From Datnioides undecimradiatus (lineage: Eukaryota; Chordata; Actinopteri; Lobotiformes; Datnioididae): DNA of 64,000 nucleotides. The DNA lies in assembly GCA_008933995.1 (NCBI GenBank), contig WARS01000034.1, positions 4,752,707 through 4,816,706 on the forward strand, given 5' to 3'. The notes under the pieces were generated by a model that worked only from the letters and a program-made list of their open reading frames with translations, did no database searches and was not told where the DNA came from. The position numbers and the translations under genes are program-made. Positions 1 through 11,157 of the stretch are shown one piece after another (the first letter of the stretch is position 1; every line of letters starts with the position of its first letter).

Positions 1-2808
1 GGCGGGGTGCGAGAGCGAGGCGTGTAGCCCAGTGGTCCCGTTTAATATTAATGGCTCTCGCCGACAGAAGTGGGAAGGGAAGAGGGAAGACAAGACAAAT
101 TGCCGGGGGCGGCGGATTTCACGCGGAATGCTAAAATATGCCACATATCAGAATGCAAACAATTAAAGGGAAGCCCATATTTCAGCGGGCGGCCCCTGGA
201 CGGCGCAGCACTCACACGCTGTCGGGGAAAACCTCAGCTTTGCTCCCAGACTTTGTCTCCTCCCTGCTTCACTCGCTCTCCCCTATCATTCTTCTCTTTT
301 CCTTCCGTTTGTTCTTTCTTCATACTTTCTCCTTGTCACACTTCTCCTCCATCCCTCCATCCCTTCATCTGAAGCTTACTAACTTCTCCCTCTTCCCTAT
401 TTCTTCTCTTTCCCTTTCCTGTAATGTATCACACATCTCCTCACTCTTCCTCCTACCTCCCTTGTTCTTTCCCTTTTTCCTTTCCTTTCAGTTCCTCCAC
501 CCTTTCCTATCGTCTCCTCTTTGTCTCTCCTTCCTCCTTCCCTATTCCCTCCTTCCCTACTGCCACCCCCTCCTCCCTTTCCCCTCTCTTCCCTCCATTG
601 CTCCTTCGCTTTTGTCTGACTGAGGCTTCAGCACTCGGGGGGGGGGGGCTGGCCAGGCGTTGATTAAGAAAAGCTTTCCGTATCTGCCGCCCGTTCCCCT
701 GAGAGCAACCTGCTGTGCTGTACCTGTCTGTCTGCCTCCGTCTTGCCTCCTCCAGGTGGTAAATTAGACTCATTTAGAAAAGGAAATCAACATGATTCTT
801 CCCCTACTGACCATCATATGCTTACAGGAAGCTTGTTTACACACCGGCAACAATCTCTCACGTCAAACCCGCCTCCCCTCTCTCTCTCTGCGTCTGAACG
901 TCTTTTTTTTGCAGTGAAACTGACTCACTGTTAGAACCCGATATCAAAATAAGATCTAACAGACGAATCCTCGGCTCGCGTCGGCCTCTCTACATTATTA
1001 ATACGTTCTAAGTGAGGCAGTTTTAGCTCTGATTAGCGTCGGGCGCACTTTTATCTCTCACTCTCCTCCTTTCTCCACTCCTATCACTGCTAATATCAGC
1101 CATTAATGGAAGCCGATTTGGGCCAAATCGCTGGTACGCGGCGCAGGGCATATGCAGAGGAAGTCAGATAAATAGATTTAATTATGCCCGGTGGGGAAAA
1201 CTCAGGACCTGCTGGCTGTTTTCATTATCGAACAGAGGTGGGGCTCCCCCCCGCAAAGGCGCCGGGATTGGCCGGGCGCTGGGGTCAATCACGGCAGGGG
1301 TTTCAGCGGCCCGGCTTGACCTTGTCGTTGGGCGACAATCTACGTGTAGCCTGATCCCCAGTTCCACCAGGAAACCGCACCAATTTTAAAGAGCGCTTGT
1401 TGTCTATTTTCTGCCGCGAATGCTATTCTGTCTATTTCAAGCCTGGAATATTTTCCGACTTGTCTCAGCGCGAAGCAGCGCCGCGTTGCCAGAACAGGAG
1501 AAGGAGGCACCCGCGTTACATCACAACCCTCTGTAGTGTTAATCTCTCTCCCTGTGTCTCCCGTTTCTCCCTTGGTTTGTCTCCCTCGCGCCCTCCCTCT
1601 ATCCGTCTCCCCTCTTTCTCTCTTTACTGCAAACTCCGCCGGGATATGTGTGCTCCTCTCCAAATACATACAGAGCAATCTAATTACTGCGATAACATTT
1701 CTGCTTGGCTGATTAACTGTTCTCCCTGTGCCTCCGAACGCAGCCGCATTGCTTCTATATATTCCTAAGCTCCTTATTCCTCCCCAGCCGAGCCGCACTT
1801 TCACGGGAGCTTTGGCTCACCCATCCATCTCCCCTCCTTTCTCTCTCCTCCCTCTCTCCTCCCCGGCTCTCTCTTATTCTCTGTGTCTCTCATTTATTTT
1901 CCGAGATAGGCCGTTTAGCCACCTCTCACTTTATTCCGCTCGTTTGATTTCTTTTCTTCTCACTCATTCTTTTTCCGCCTTTTCTCTTACCTCCGTCTCT
2001 CTTTCAACCCCGCTCTGCTTCTGTTTACTCCTCTCTCTCACTCCCATTCACTCCGAAACAGGATATTTGGGCAGTTCTCTCAATCGCTCTGTGCTGCTGC
2101 GGCCTTCTTCTTCCTTAGAGCAGATCAAACCGTTTAAGAAATCTTTGTATTCTCTTGTTACTTAACTTTCAGGCATCATGCAGACAAAAGACTCGTCTAA
2201 TGCCTTATTTATTTGTCCCCAACCAAACTCTGTTAACCAGCTACAGGCTGAACAGAACTCACACAGGCTCGACGTCCAAGCGCAGCACCACAGTGTTTGG
2301 AGAACCTCTAATCTGGCGCGACATCGACGCGGTGGGGATCGCCGGTCTGCTGCTGACTGCACCTTGCACACATGTAGCATTCGTGTTCTGGAGGCGCACA
2401 CACCTGAATCAGCTTTTATGTGTTATTATGGGTCTTTTTGACTTGATTACAGCTTATTGCTGCATGATGTTACACTATACAGATTTTATTTTCATCCAGT
2501 TAGTTCATTTTGCTTTTTCATTATCTCTCCCTCGCCTTTCCCTTCCTCTCTCACCTCTCTTAGTTTGCTCTCATTCCTCTTTTCAAGGCAGGCCGGATAA
2601 TAAACCCGAGCCGAGCCCTTCATGCTCCGCTGTGCCGCTGTGTCCTACAGTTTGCGCAGAGCTTTACTGCGTGTGCGCGCGCGCACCTCGCGTCAAACCC
2701 GCCGTGGCAAGGTGTTCGCGGGTTTCATCGAGTCTGCGAGCGTGAGTTCACACACGCACGCATGCGTCAATTAAATCCCTGTCCTCGTCCTGACAACATG
2801 ACTTTCTC

Positions 2809-2830
2809 CACACACACACACACACACACA
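2809..2830. repeat. (CA)n microsatellite
   Basis: Eleven uninterrupted CA units, followed by a TGCG-rich tail. It is a simple intronic repeat with no coding content. Confidence 0.95.
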
Positions 2831-4660
2831 TGCGTGCGCAGTGCCAGACAACATTCTCACATCCCTCGTTATGCCTGGCGATAACCAACCACCCACTGCC
2901 TCCCCGCCGCACCAGATAGGAGAGCTTATTAAGACTGCACTCACTCAGCTCACACCGCACACCTTCAGAGCTGTTGTCACAATTGCAGAAAACAAAGCAC
3001 CTCTGACGCCGGGAACGGAGACGAAGAACTGATTTCGCGAGAGATTTCCGGAGATGAAGGCCACCGCGACTCTGCTCGGCCTGCAAAGAGCTGAAACGTC
3101 GAGTCGCTGGCTGCAGAACTCCAGAGACTCCGGTGCAGTTTAAGAAAACGATGCGTAATGGTGACGTCTGAGCATCTGGTGCTCTCTCTGGCCCTCTCCC
3201 TCCCTCCCCGCAGGGCTAATTGCACAGGTCAGATTGGTGACATCACACGCCGGCTAGCTGTGATCTCCCTGTTACATAGAGAGCCTCATTAGGGCACGGC
3301 TGACCGAGCGCGTGCACGCCGGTCCCCCTCCCCTGCAGTAATGAGAACGACAGTAGCCGCGGTAATTACAGCCAGTCCGGTTTCTTAGCAGCCGCTTGCT
3401 TCGCAGTGAGCTTCCAGAGCCACTGGCTGGCTGCGTTTGTCCAGATCGGGGGGTTGATTCTGCAAAGCGCGGCAGCCATCGCCTATGATGGTTGACCTGG
3501 AGTTTTTACAACACATTCCAGCAAATGTGAGACAGAAAACAGCAGCAGACATTCGCTGTTTAATAAGAAGATGAACAAAATTGTGTAAAAACATAGAAAA
3601 ATGATAAATTAAGGCTAAAAATATACTATATCACCATATAATTCATGTATACTGACAGATCTACCAGCAGGTACTCTCATTCCCAGAGTTCATAGCAATC
3701 TGAACGGTTCCAGCGTCGTCTTCTCTCAGGATCTCGGGCCTGCAGAGGTGACGCCCGGGCGACTGAGGGAGCGCCGCTCTAATGATGACAGCGACACACT
3801 AATAATGGTTCCCAGTAGCTCCGGTGACAGTGGGGAGTGTGTTAAATGGGACACCAGAGCAGCCTGACTCACCCGGACCCCCTGCTTCCCCCTAATGAGA
3901 GTTTGATGGAGTGGTTGTGTAGGTAGATAATGCTAAGTTAATGAGATGTCCTATTCCATGAGACTGTTTGCAGTTCCCTACAGAGTTACTGTGTGCGCGT
4001 TAGCTGCGTTGATGTATACTGCTGTCTGCTTGCGTGTGTGTGTGGTTGCTTACCTGGGTTTGTGAGCAACATATTGGCTCCCAGATTACCTTGTATGTGT
4101 GTGTGTGTGTGTGTGCACGCGCGTCTGCGTCACTTCGCTTTATAGAGTTGTTTCTGAGGGTGTTTGTGCATTTGCTTACCTCCGCTCGCGCGTACAGCGC
4201 GGGCTCCGTCATTTATTTCTCACCCGAGCGGCGGTCTCCCACTCAACAGGAAATTAACTGTCAGATTTCCGAAAGAGTGACAGAGCAGAAACCGTCCTGA
4301 GAAGAGACGGAATTAATAAACGAAACAAAGAACGGAGGGCGAGTAATAAAAAAGAAATAGGCCAGGAGAGAGAAGAGGAAACAATGAGACGGCGTCGCCA
4401 AACAGTTGGCTCGCCACAATGGGAAAAGAAGGGAGTTTTGGTGATGAAGAAGGGATGAAATAATGGGGAGGGGGGCTGAGCACCTCCCTCATGGCAGGTA
4501 CATGTCTCTAATTGGGATTCCCACTCCCCCCCGCCCCCTTTCCTTTCCCTTCCATCTCTTCCCAGACAATGCAGAGAAAAAGAGGCTTTTCTAATTAATG
4601 CAGATATAATGATGGGTCCAACTGTGGACCTCTGCCCCCTCAGAATTTTGATTAAGGCGC

Positions 4661-4692
<32 letters not shown>

Positions 4693-4701
4693 CGTGCGTG
4701 C
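4661..4701. repeat. (TG)n microsatellite with TGCG tail
   Basis: About 14 TG units run into TGCG units, giving an alternating purine-pyrimidine tract. It lies in the intron upstream of the first visible exon. Confidence 0.95.
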
Positions 4702-5182
4702 AAAGGTAGGACTTATCTCCCAGGCAGCTGAGCCAGATAAACCTGGATTCTGGATAATCATATATTTACCTGTAACATAATTATCCGTCTATTGACTCAT
4801 ACGAAGATTAATAGCGCCGATATTCTTTTCATACAACACTGAATTCTATATGGTTTATTGCTGAGCTAATTGGTAGCTTGCTTTTGGCTCTGGCGTCATG
4901 TGGGAGTTCTCAGGAAATCAAAATAGTTCCAAGAAGCAAAAAAAAATAAAAAATAAAAACACAGTGCGGAGAGAAGCTGCTGCGGCAGCGCCCACACTGT
5001 TTCTGTGGCAAGTGATCTCCGGAAAGTGAGGTGAAAAGACATTAGAGCAACGAGGGCTCGGCACCAGTGACATCACCTGGAGGGAAAATAAAGATAAAAC
5101 CAGGATTTCTGCACACGACAGATTTAAGCTTCCCAAAATGGCTCAAAGATCGGGGCGGAGCTGCAACGGATTCCGCTTTCCC

Positions 5183-5751
5183 TTAAAGGGGCACTCCGCT
5201 GATTTAAGGCTGCGGCGGTTTATGCGGCTCAGCTGTTGACTGGGCGCGTCCGCGCAGGTGTTTCCACTCATTCTGCCTGATGAGACCTCAGGCTGAAGAT
5301 GAGCGGAGTTACCCGAGGTCACCCGACTCCTTGTGCTATCATAGAGGTGTAATTGGGATTGGTAAAGCACAGCGATATTGGCTTTTCTGTGTGGACTGTG
5401 CAGCGACTTTGCACCGGTACGACTCTGCAAAGGTCCTCAGGAGGCCGCATTCTGGAGCAAATAACTTCAATATGGAATATGAATCAGTTCAATATCTGGA
5501 CTGTGTATGCTGATACCAATATGTCCACCATAGACATCTGTTGGCCAATAATATCGCTTGGTAACAGTCTGTTCACACCCACACGCTCCTGAGAGCAGGG
5601 CTAATAAGCCAGTGCAGTTTCAATAGGTGTAGGTTTACCACGGGTGAGTGGGAACATCTGACTTACAGCACACGATCCATTTAAAAACCCATTTGTTTGC
5701 ATTGTACCCAGTGTTTCTGGAGCTTGGAAGCTAAGCGCAGTACCCCTTTAA
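5183..5751. mobile_element. TTAA-bounded non-autonomous DNA transposon (MITE-like)
   Basis: Both ends carry TTAA followed by AGGGGCACTCCGCT on the left and, on the reverse complement, AGGGGTACTGCGCT on the right. The inverted ends match at 12 of 14 positions beyond TTAA. The interior has no transposase-like reading frame. TTAA target duplication is the habit of piggyBac-type transposases, so mobilisation by such an enzyme is inferred. I recognise the start, an AAAGGGGCACTCC-type end, as resembling a dispersed fish repeat, but I cannot name the family. The mismatched ends point to an old insertion in the host gene's intron. Confidence 0.6.
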
Positions 5752-7159
5752 ATGGTCACTACTGCGATTGTGTAACCACGGTGTGGATACTCCCAGCAAG
5801 CGAACACTGAGGATGATGTGAAGCGCGCATGCAAACGAGGTGCAGTGCGCACCTGTAGCTTAGCTTAATGCGCAGTAATTGACACCTGGAGGATACAACG
5901 GAAGCATCATACATACTGAGCAAGGTATTGTGGTATCTGGAGACTGAATGTGACGAGGAGCGGGCTCGAAGTAAGCATGAAAAGAAGATCATCCGATTGG
6001 TCACCTCCATGCGCCAAATCATAAGCAATGTGAACATGTGCCCGTCTGTTGGCGCCGGTAACACACTCGGTTATAAGCGAAGTGGGCAGATTAGCTAAAA
6101 ACAACACTAATTGCTTTGCAGGACGGTGCCAGGCCACGGTGAGCGTCCCCTCCAGGTTCCACCACGGCGGCTCTGATGCGGCGTGCTGCTCTCGGCCAGG
6201 CCAGCGGGTTACCATTCAGGCCACGTATCTGCCTGTAGCAGTAATGAGAAGTGCCTCGCTGTTAATGAGATAAACACAGACATTAGATTGGCTCAGCAGG
6301 AGCTCAGAGGAAAGGAGAGGGCGGGAGGAAAAAGAGAAGTAGGTTGGCGGCTGAGACGGAGGAGGCGAGAGAGAGAGAGAGGGTGGTGGGTTTGGTGAGA
6401 AACATGATGTGAGGGAGAGATGGAAGAATATGAAATATTTACGGGAAAAGGCTCGGTTAATTTCTTGAAAGTGTGAAGCCGAGCGTCGTTATAACACGAA
6501 CAGAGGTGACAAGTGTATTTTGCCTGCGAAACGATGGAGCGAGCGCCGCGGAATGATAATGATGATGATGGCCGTAATGGCAAAGTTGATAAGAAAACCA
6601 CAGCGCGCTGCGAAGTAACGGCTATTTTATTGGACGGAATGTTGAAATATTCATGCTCCATATGCTGCGCGACAACCGCAGCCCTTTTTCATGCTCGCAC
6701 ACACACACACACACACGCGCGCGCCGACGTACTCACACCGTGGATTGCCGGTGCCTGCTGTGACATTATAACCATATCTATCATTAAGCAGTCTTTTCCC
6801 GGGCAAAGCCACTAATGAACACACGGGAGCGAGAGAATGAGTTTGTCTAGCGGCGGGGCGATCGGCGCACGTGCGCAGCCGCATCTGGTGACGCAAGTCG
6901 GGCGCGCGCTAAAGAGCCTCTTTCATCAACTCGCGCAAGCTCCGTTGCCTGAGCGAAGTTTATTGTTTCATCATAAAAGTCTGCAGAAAGATCCCATTAG
7001 AGCGCGTAAAGCTCTCCTCCAAAATAAAAGTGCATGTGGCAGCATGTTGGATTATCTGCCACAGGTTTTGACATCGGTGCAGATGAGCAGGAAGTCCGTG
7101 ACACGTTCTGCTAAAACTCACCTCGTTGTTGTCTTTGTGCCCTTTTTCTCGTTGTCCAG

Positions 7160-7270
7160 GTTCGGGAAGAAGAAGGACGACAAGAGCAAAGACGGCATCA
7201 AAGCCTCCAAAACCAAACTGGACGCCCTCAGCGAAGAGGAGCTGGACAGGATCCCTGACAACAGAGACGG
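7160..7270 (+). CDS. Par3-like polarity scaffold, exon with FGKKKDD basic stretch
   Basis: This internal coding exon starts with one base completing an arginine codon, then reads FGKKKDDKSKDGIKASKTKL followed by an acidic DALSEEELDRIPDNRD segment. It corresponds to the lysine-rich FRFGKxxKDD region between the aPKC-binding region and the C-terminal tail of PAR3 proteins. The acceptor (pyrimidine run, CAG) is strong and the donor is GG/GTATGAG. The exon ends in phase 2, and joining GG to the C at 7429 makes glycine, giving DNRDGYDPRYAEI. A second phase-compatible donor at 7277 (GTCCGA) is much weaker. PAR3 proteins act at the cell cortex and junctions, where they bind PAR6 and aPKC. The basic stretch may help membrane or microtubule contact, but that role is inferred from the family. 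Confidence 0.85.
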
Positions 7271-7428
7271 GTATGAGTCCGACATGGATGATCTCTGTGA
7301 CGGGGGTTTCACATTTCAGAGCAGCGGATTTCAGTTTGAATTCAAAAAAAGTCCAGTCAGAGCGAGTTTCCTCCAGCAGAGGTCCAAAACGTCACGTCTA
7401 ACTGCCTCCTCCCCCTCCCGCCTGACAG
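7271..7428 (+). other. short 158-bp intron
   Basis: The intron lies between donor GTATGAG and acceptor CCTGACAG. It is far shorter than the other introns (8.7-13.2 kb). Its length is not a multiple of three, but the frame entering it from the upstream exon has no stop until TAG at 7497-7499. A transcript retaining it would add 75 unrelated residues and then stop. Confidence 0.75.
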
Positions 7429-7719
7429 CTATGACCCACGTTATGCCGAGATCCACTCCGGCCACGCCACTCCAGACCCAGCCTCCTTCCCTGATGTAGA
7501 GGATGACGACTATGACCCCAACTACGCCCGCATCAACAACTTCCGCCAGCCGCCCTCGCCCCAGACGTTTATCAGTCGCACGCCATCCCCCGCAGCACCG
7601 GCGGGGGGGCCTAACCTGCCTCAGGCCAGCGAGGAGGAGCTGGATGCGCTCTACGCCAAGGTCAACAAGTCCAGGCCCCCAGCCGCTCAACAGAACCAGC
7701 ATCAGACGCACACAGACAG
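7429..7719 (+). CDS. Par3-like polarity scaffold, exon with YAEI, YARI and DALYAKV motifs
   Basis: This is a 291-bp internal exon, phase 2 at both ends. It encodes YDPRYAEIHSGH, an acidic PDVEDDDYDPNYARINNFR segment, a proline-rich linker with PPSPQTF and TPSPAAP, then EEELDALYAKVNKSRPP. Three YA-x-[IV] tyrosine motifs occur. The first and last have direct counterparts, in the same order, in the human PARD3 tail as I recall it (DYAEIQDF and MMDALYAQVKKPR). That order is the best single support for PAR3 family membership. The SP/TP sites look like proline-directed phosphorylation sites, which is inferred. Immediately after the donor the same frame meets TGA at 7721-7723, so failure to splice would end the protein at HTDR. 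Acceptor: pyrimidine run plus CCTGACAG; donor: CAG/GTGAAT. Confidence 0.92.
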
Positions 7720-8296
7720 GTGAATGAAAGGGGGGCGGGGCTCGATCATTTACATACTTACAGGGACCGAAGTTCTGCCGCCCCTCTATTGATTTGACCC
7801 CGCAAGTGCTGCCATGCATATTTGTTTTCAAGTGCACACGTAGCATTTGCATCCGCGGGCGTGCGCGGACACGCACAAGGTCGCGGGGCCGCGGCTTGAC
7901 CAGCGCGGGCGAGGGAGTATTTGCACATATCTACATTCGCGGCCTGCCAAGCCGGTAAAATGCATAAAACATGAGCGCGTGCTTACACTGCAGCTACACG
8001 CTCACATATGCACACACACACACACACACCTGCACACACTCGTACAGCAACGCCATGAATGATTTATGGAACTCCTCTGTTGTGTTTGTGATCATTTTGA
8101 CCTTTGTAAATCTTTCAAATCTCCAAAAATATGATAATCATCTCCACTCGATAATTGCGTTTTTGTTTTTTGTTTTGCGCAAAAAGTTTGTTTGGGGTCA
8201 GTTTAACTGCCGAGCATAAAATATGGAAAATATGAGTGTTTTTCCTTCTTTTTAAGAATTTGCTAAGGGCTCAGCTGGGAGTCCCACTCCAACTAT

Positions 8297-8343
8297 AGGA
8301 TGTAGTGTTTGCAGAGCCCTGTGCTTTGCAAACACTACATCCT
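8297..8343. other. perfect 17-bp inverted repeat (hairpin)
   Basis: The left arm AGGATGTAGTGTTTGCA (8297-8313) and right arm TGCAAACACTACATCCT (8327-8343) are exact reverse complements around a 13-base loop. Pairing does not extend past the arms, so it is shorter than a typical microRNA precursor. Function unknown. It could be a small palindrome from replication slippage or a remnant of a mobile element. Confidence 0.75.
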
Positions 8344-10770
8344 CCCTCCCTGTGTCTATTCAGGGCCCATGTGCAGCAGAACGCACCCCAGAAAGCACAA
8401 GCCTGCCTCCACTCCACTCCCCCTCCAACTGGACCTTGTTTCAATTTCAAGCCCCCCCCCCTCAACACTTCTACGGCCCCCACCGCAGCTGCACCCTTCC
8501 CCGCGCACACTTGGCGCCGCGGCGTGTTCCGGCCAGATGCAGCCAACACCTGACACAGATATGACCGCAAAACGAATGCAGCCAATATCACTCGACACAA
8601 TCGGAGGCGCGCGCCGCGATGAATAATGTATATGAACGTGTTTGCTCTGCGCATGCAAGGCAGTGGGTGCTAACTCATAGCTTTACTCTAAGCAGGTTGG
8701 GATGCTGTACGCTGAATAAAGACGCCATTTGCAACATTCAGTGCAAATCTTTGCTGTGTAGCCGCCGTCTGAAGTCCTCTTCGGACGGACTGCAGGCACT
8801 CGTTCTTCACTGCTCCCGCTCTGCCAGGTCCGCGCTGCCACACATGCTCAGTTTGCGCGGAGGTCACGTGACCGCCTTGGCCAGTCAAGAGCATCACATT
8901 TGGCGAGGATGCCGCCATGCCCTGCACTGCTGAAGTAGTGAAGCTGAGAGTTGGCATGTTGCTTTTCCCATATGCCTTTCATACAGTTTGCTATACATTA
9001 GGGCGAAATGACACTGAACATATCATAAACATGATATGATAGCGAGCTGCGGCTCTGTCTATGAACTGATCTGCACAGGACTTATTATTTAGCACAAGTG
9101 TCAGGAGAAGCATTTCAGCGTCAGAGAAGGGTTAATGCTTGGAGAGGAACACTGCGCCATCAGTGTTGTCAGTTCTTCCACATTATATGTCATCACTGCC
9201 GAAGTTCCCGAGTTTCGCTCGCAGCCCGTTTTGTACTTGAGGCGGAAAAAGGAGGAAATCTAGCGAGGATTCGAATGCAAATCTATCACTTCCCCGTCTG
9301 AAATAATACAGGCCACATTAAAAGTTCCCCCCAACTTAAACTGTCTGACAGAAATTACTATTGACTTGCAAATCAAAAACTAAGCCCCAGACACCCAGTC
9401 TCATCCAGGAGGAGCGAGGGATGCGGAGAGAGGGAGAGGCTGGACACGGAAAGGAGACAGATGGGGATGGAAAGGAGTGACAGACGGAGGGACAGAGAGA
9501 AAAGAGGAAGCGGGGGGGGGGGGAGGGAAGAAAGCCGGAGCCAGGGCGGAGGGAGAGAAAACGTGTTAGATAGGCAGAGCAAATTCGAGAGGGAAGCAGT
9601 GACAGAGGAGCGCATGCAGACAAAAGAGGAGGAGGGATAATTAGCCACAGTCTAGCAGCCTGACAGATCTGTTAGACCACTTTAGCTCTCATCCACTAGT
9701 GGTGGGTACTTCATTACCGGCCTGTTTTCTCCCTCTTCTCCCTTCCTCTCTGTCTCTGTCTCTCTCTCACACGCTCCCGGTGTGTCACTCGTCCATCCAC
9801 CCCCCACACCCCACCCAGTTTTTGCTCCTAATGTATATCAGATAGTCTTTAGCATTAGCAGGATGAATGGGGCTTGTTAACTCTGCGCGTAAGGCAGCCC
9901 CCATGGGACAAAAGACGGAGAGAAGCGGACGTCTGACGTTGCCGCGTTCGTTTTTAAGAAACTTTCTTTCAAGTATCAGAAATCAGTAATTAAAGGTTAA
10001 AGCTGCAAGTGTTTTGCACTAACATGCACACTGGAGCATGTAGTGAACATATAGTTAGCATTGCATTTGCAGCTTTCCTGGAGGTAGCTGCACCCCACTC
10101 GGAGGCTCTCGTTTCCATAGATTTCACCACCACCGCTATCAGTCGTTGCAACTTCATGCTTTCCAAGCCCGAGACCGGGTCGTCTATGAGCCGTTTCAGG
10201 AGAGAAACTCTAATTAATACCCCAAAGCGTTCTTTATGTGGATCTGTAAACATTCCAGACCAACTTCCTGGTACTTTGACCCACCGCGCTCGCCGTAGTT
10301 TCAAGTGTCTGGCTAAATCCGTGGCGTGTTTTACAACCCGCTCGGTTGCCAAAGCTGCAAAAATAAGATCCAAGTTGCAATCAGTTTTCCACGAAATTCC
10401 GTAGCTGACCGTGCCGGGTGACCTCATTTATATAACTGATGCTCGGACCCATTCCCATCATGCATCCCCCACCCCCACCCCCTGCTTTCGACGGCTATTT
10501 CCACTCACGCCGCACCACCTGCGGCTTGGCCGAGGTGCGCCCATTCACAAAGTCGGTGCATCTGTTAAAACACAAGAGGTCGGAACGCCCGAGCCTCTCA
10601 TCCACGGCGGGCGCGCACGCGGACGCACACACATGGTCAGAAATAGACGCGCGCCCAGCCACCCACGAGCGAGGAAGCCCGGCGTAACCTAGCAACAATG
10701 CCGCGTGTGTGTGTGGTCCGGCGGGTTTTACACCACTGCACAAAAATCATAGGTGTGAGCTTACCTGCTC

Positions 10771-10772
<2 letters not shown>

Positions 10773-10808
<36 letters not shown>

Positions 10809-10819
10809 CTATATATATA
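10773..10819. repeat. (GT)n(AT)n compound microsatellite
   Basis: About 17 GT units run into a short ATCTATATATATA tract. It is a compound simple repeat inside the intron. Confidence 0.95.
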
Positions 10820-11139
10820 GAGCAAACAAGCCTTCTTTATCTTCTCCAATTTTAAAGTACCTTCTGTTCCCACGGCGCAGGCCCGTGTGTGTGTGTGTGT
10901 GCGTGAGCGTGGATTTTTTTTTTTATTGTTTCCAAGGGAACAACATATCTGTTTCTTTCATCTCTCACACCGCGCAGTTTTAATGATGCCGAGGAGGAAT
11001 GTGCTCATTACGCACGTGGGATATGGTGCGTGCACGTGAAATCTTTAATGCTAATAGAGCCTTAAATGTGTTTTAAAGCAAGCGTGCGTGCGCGGCCGCG
11101 GTGTGTTTGCATAGTTTTGCCAACTGAGACGCGCTAGTG

Positions 11140-11157
11140 CCCCCCCCCCCCCCCCCC
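11140..11157. repeat. C18 homopolymer
   Basis: Eighteen consecutive C on the plus strand, with the potential for a G-quadruplex on the minus strand. The exact length may be affected by sequencing. Confidence 0.85.

Larger units (their letters stand above)
1..7159 (+). other. 3' part of an upstream intron of the Par3-like gene
   Basis: No coding exon can be supported here. The stretch ends in a strong acceptor, a long pyrimidine run followed by CAG at 7157-7159. It contains pyrimidine-rich blocks (about 240-620 and 1780-2060), microsatellites at 2809-2830, 4094-4116 and 4661-4701, and a 569-bp TTAA-bounded repeat. The 4720-4900 block is AT-rich with GATAA and ATTA cores and may be regulatory. 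The exon expected just upstream, which should end with the first two bases of an arginine codon, was not found and probably lies before the window. Confidence 0.7.

Noticed and set aside
2155-2745. 196-residue plus-strand open frame
   Set aside because: No recognisable domain; it runs through pyrimidine-rich intron sequence and lacks splice signals consistent with the gene.
7277-7278. Alternative donor for the first visible exon
   Set aside because: Phase-compatible but GTCCGA is a poor donor compared with GTATGAG at 7271.
8297-8343. Hairpin as a miR-142-like precursor (TGTAGTGTTT shared)
   Set aside because: The similarity stops after 10 bases, the stem is only 17 bp, and the mature sequence does not match.
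9990-10427. About 400 bp open on both strands
   Set aside because: Neither translation resembles a known protein, there is no codon-level or splice evidence, and frames of this length are expected by chance in 64 kb.
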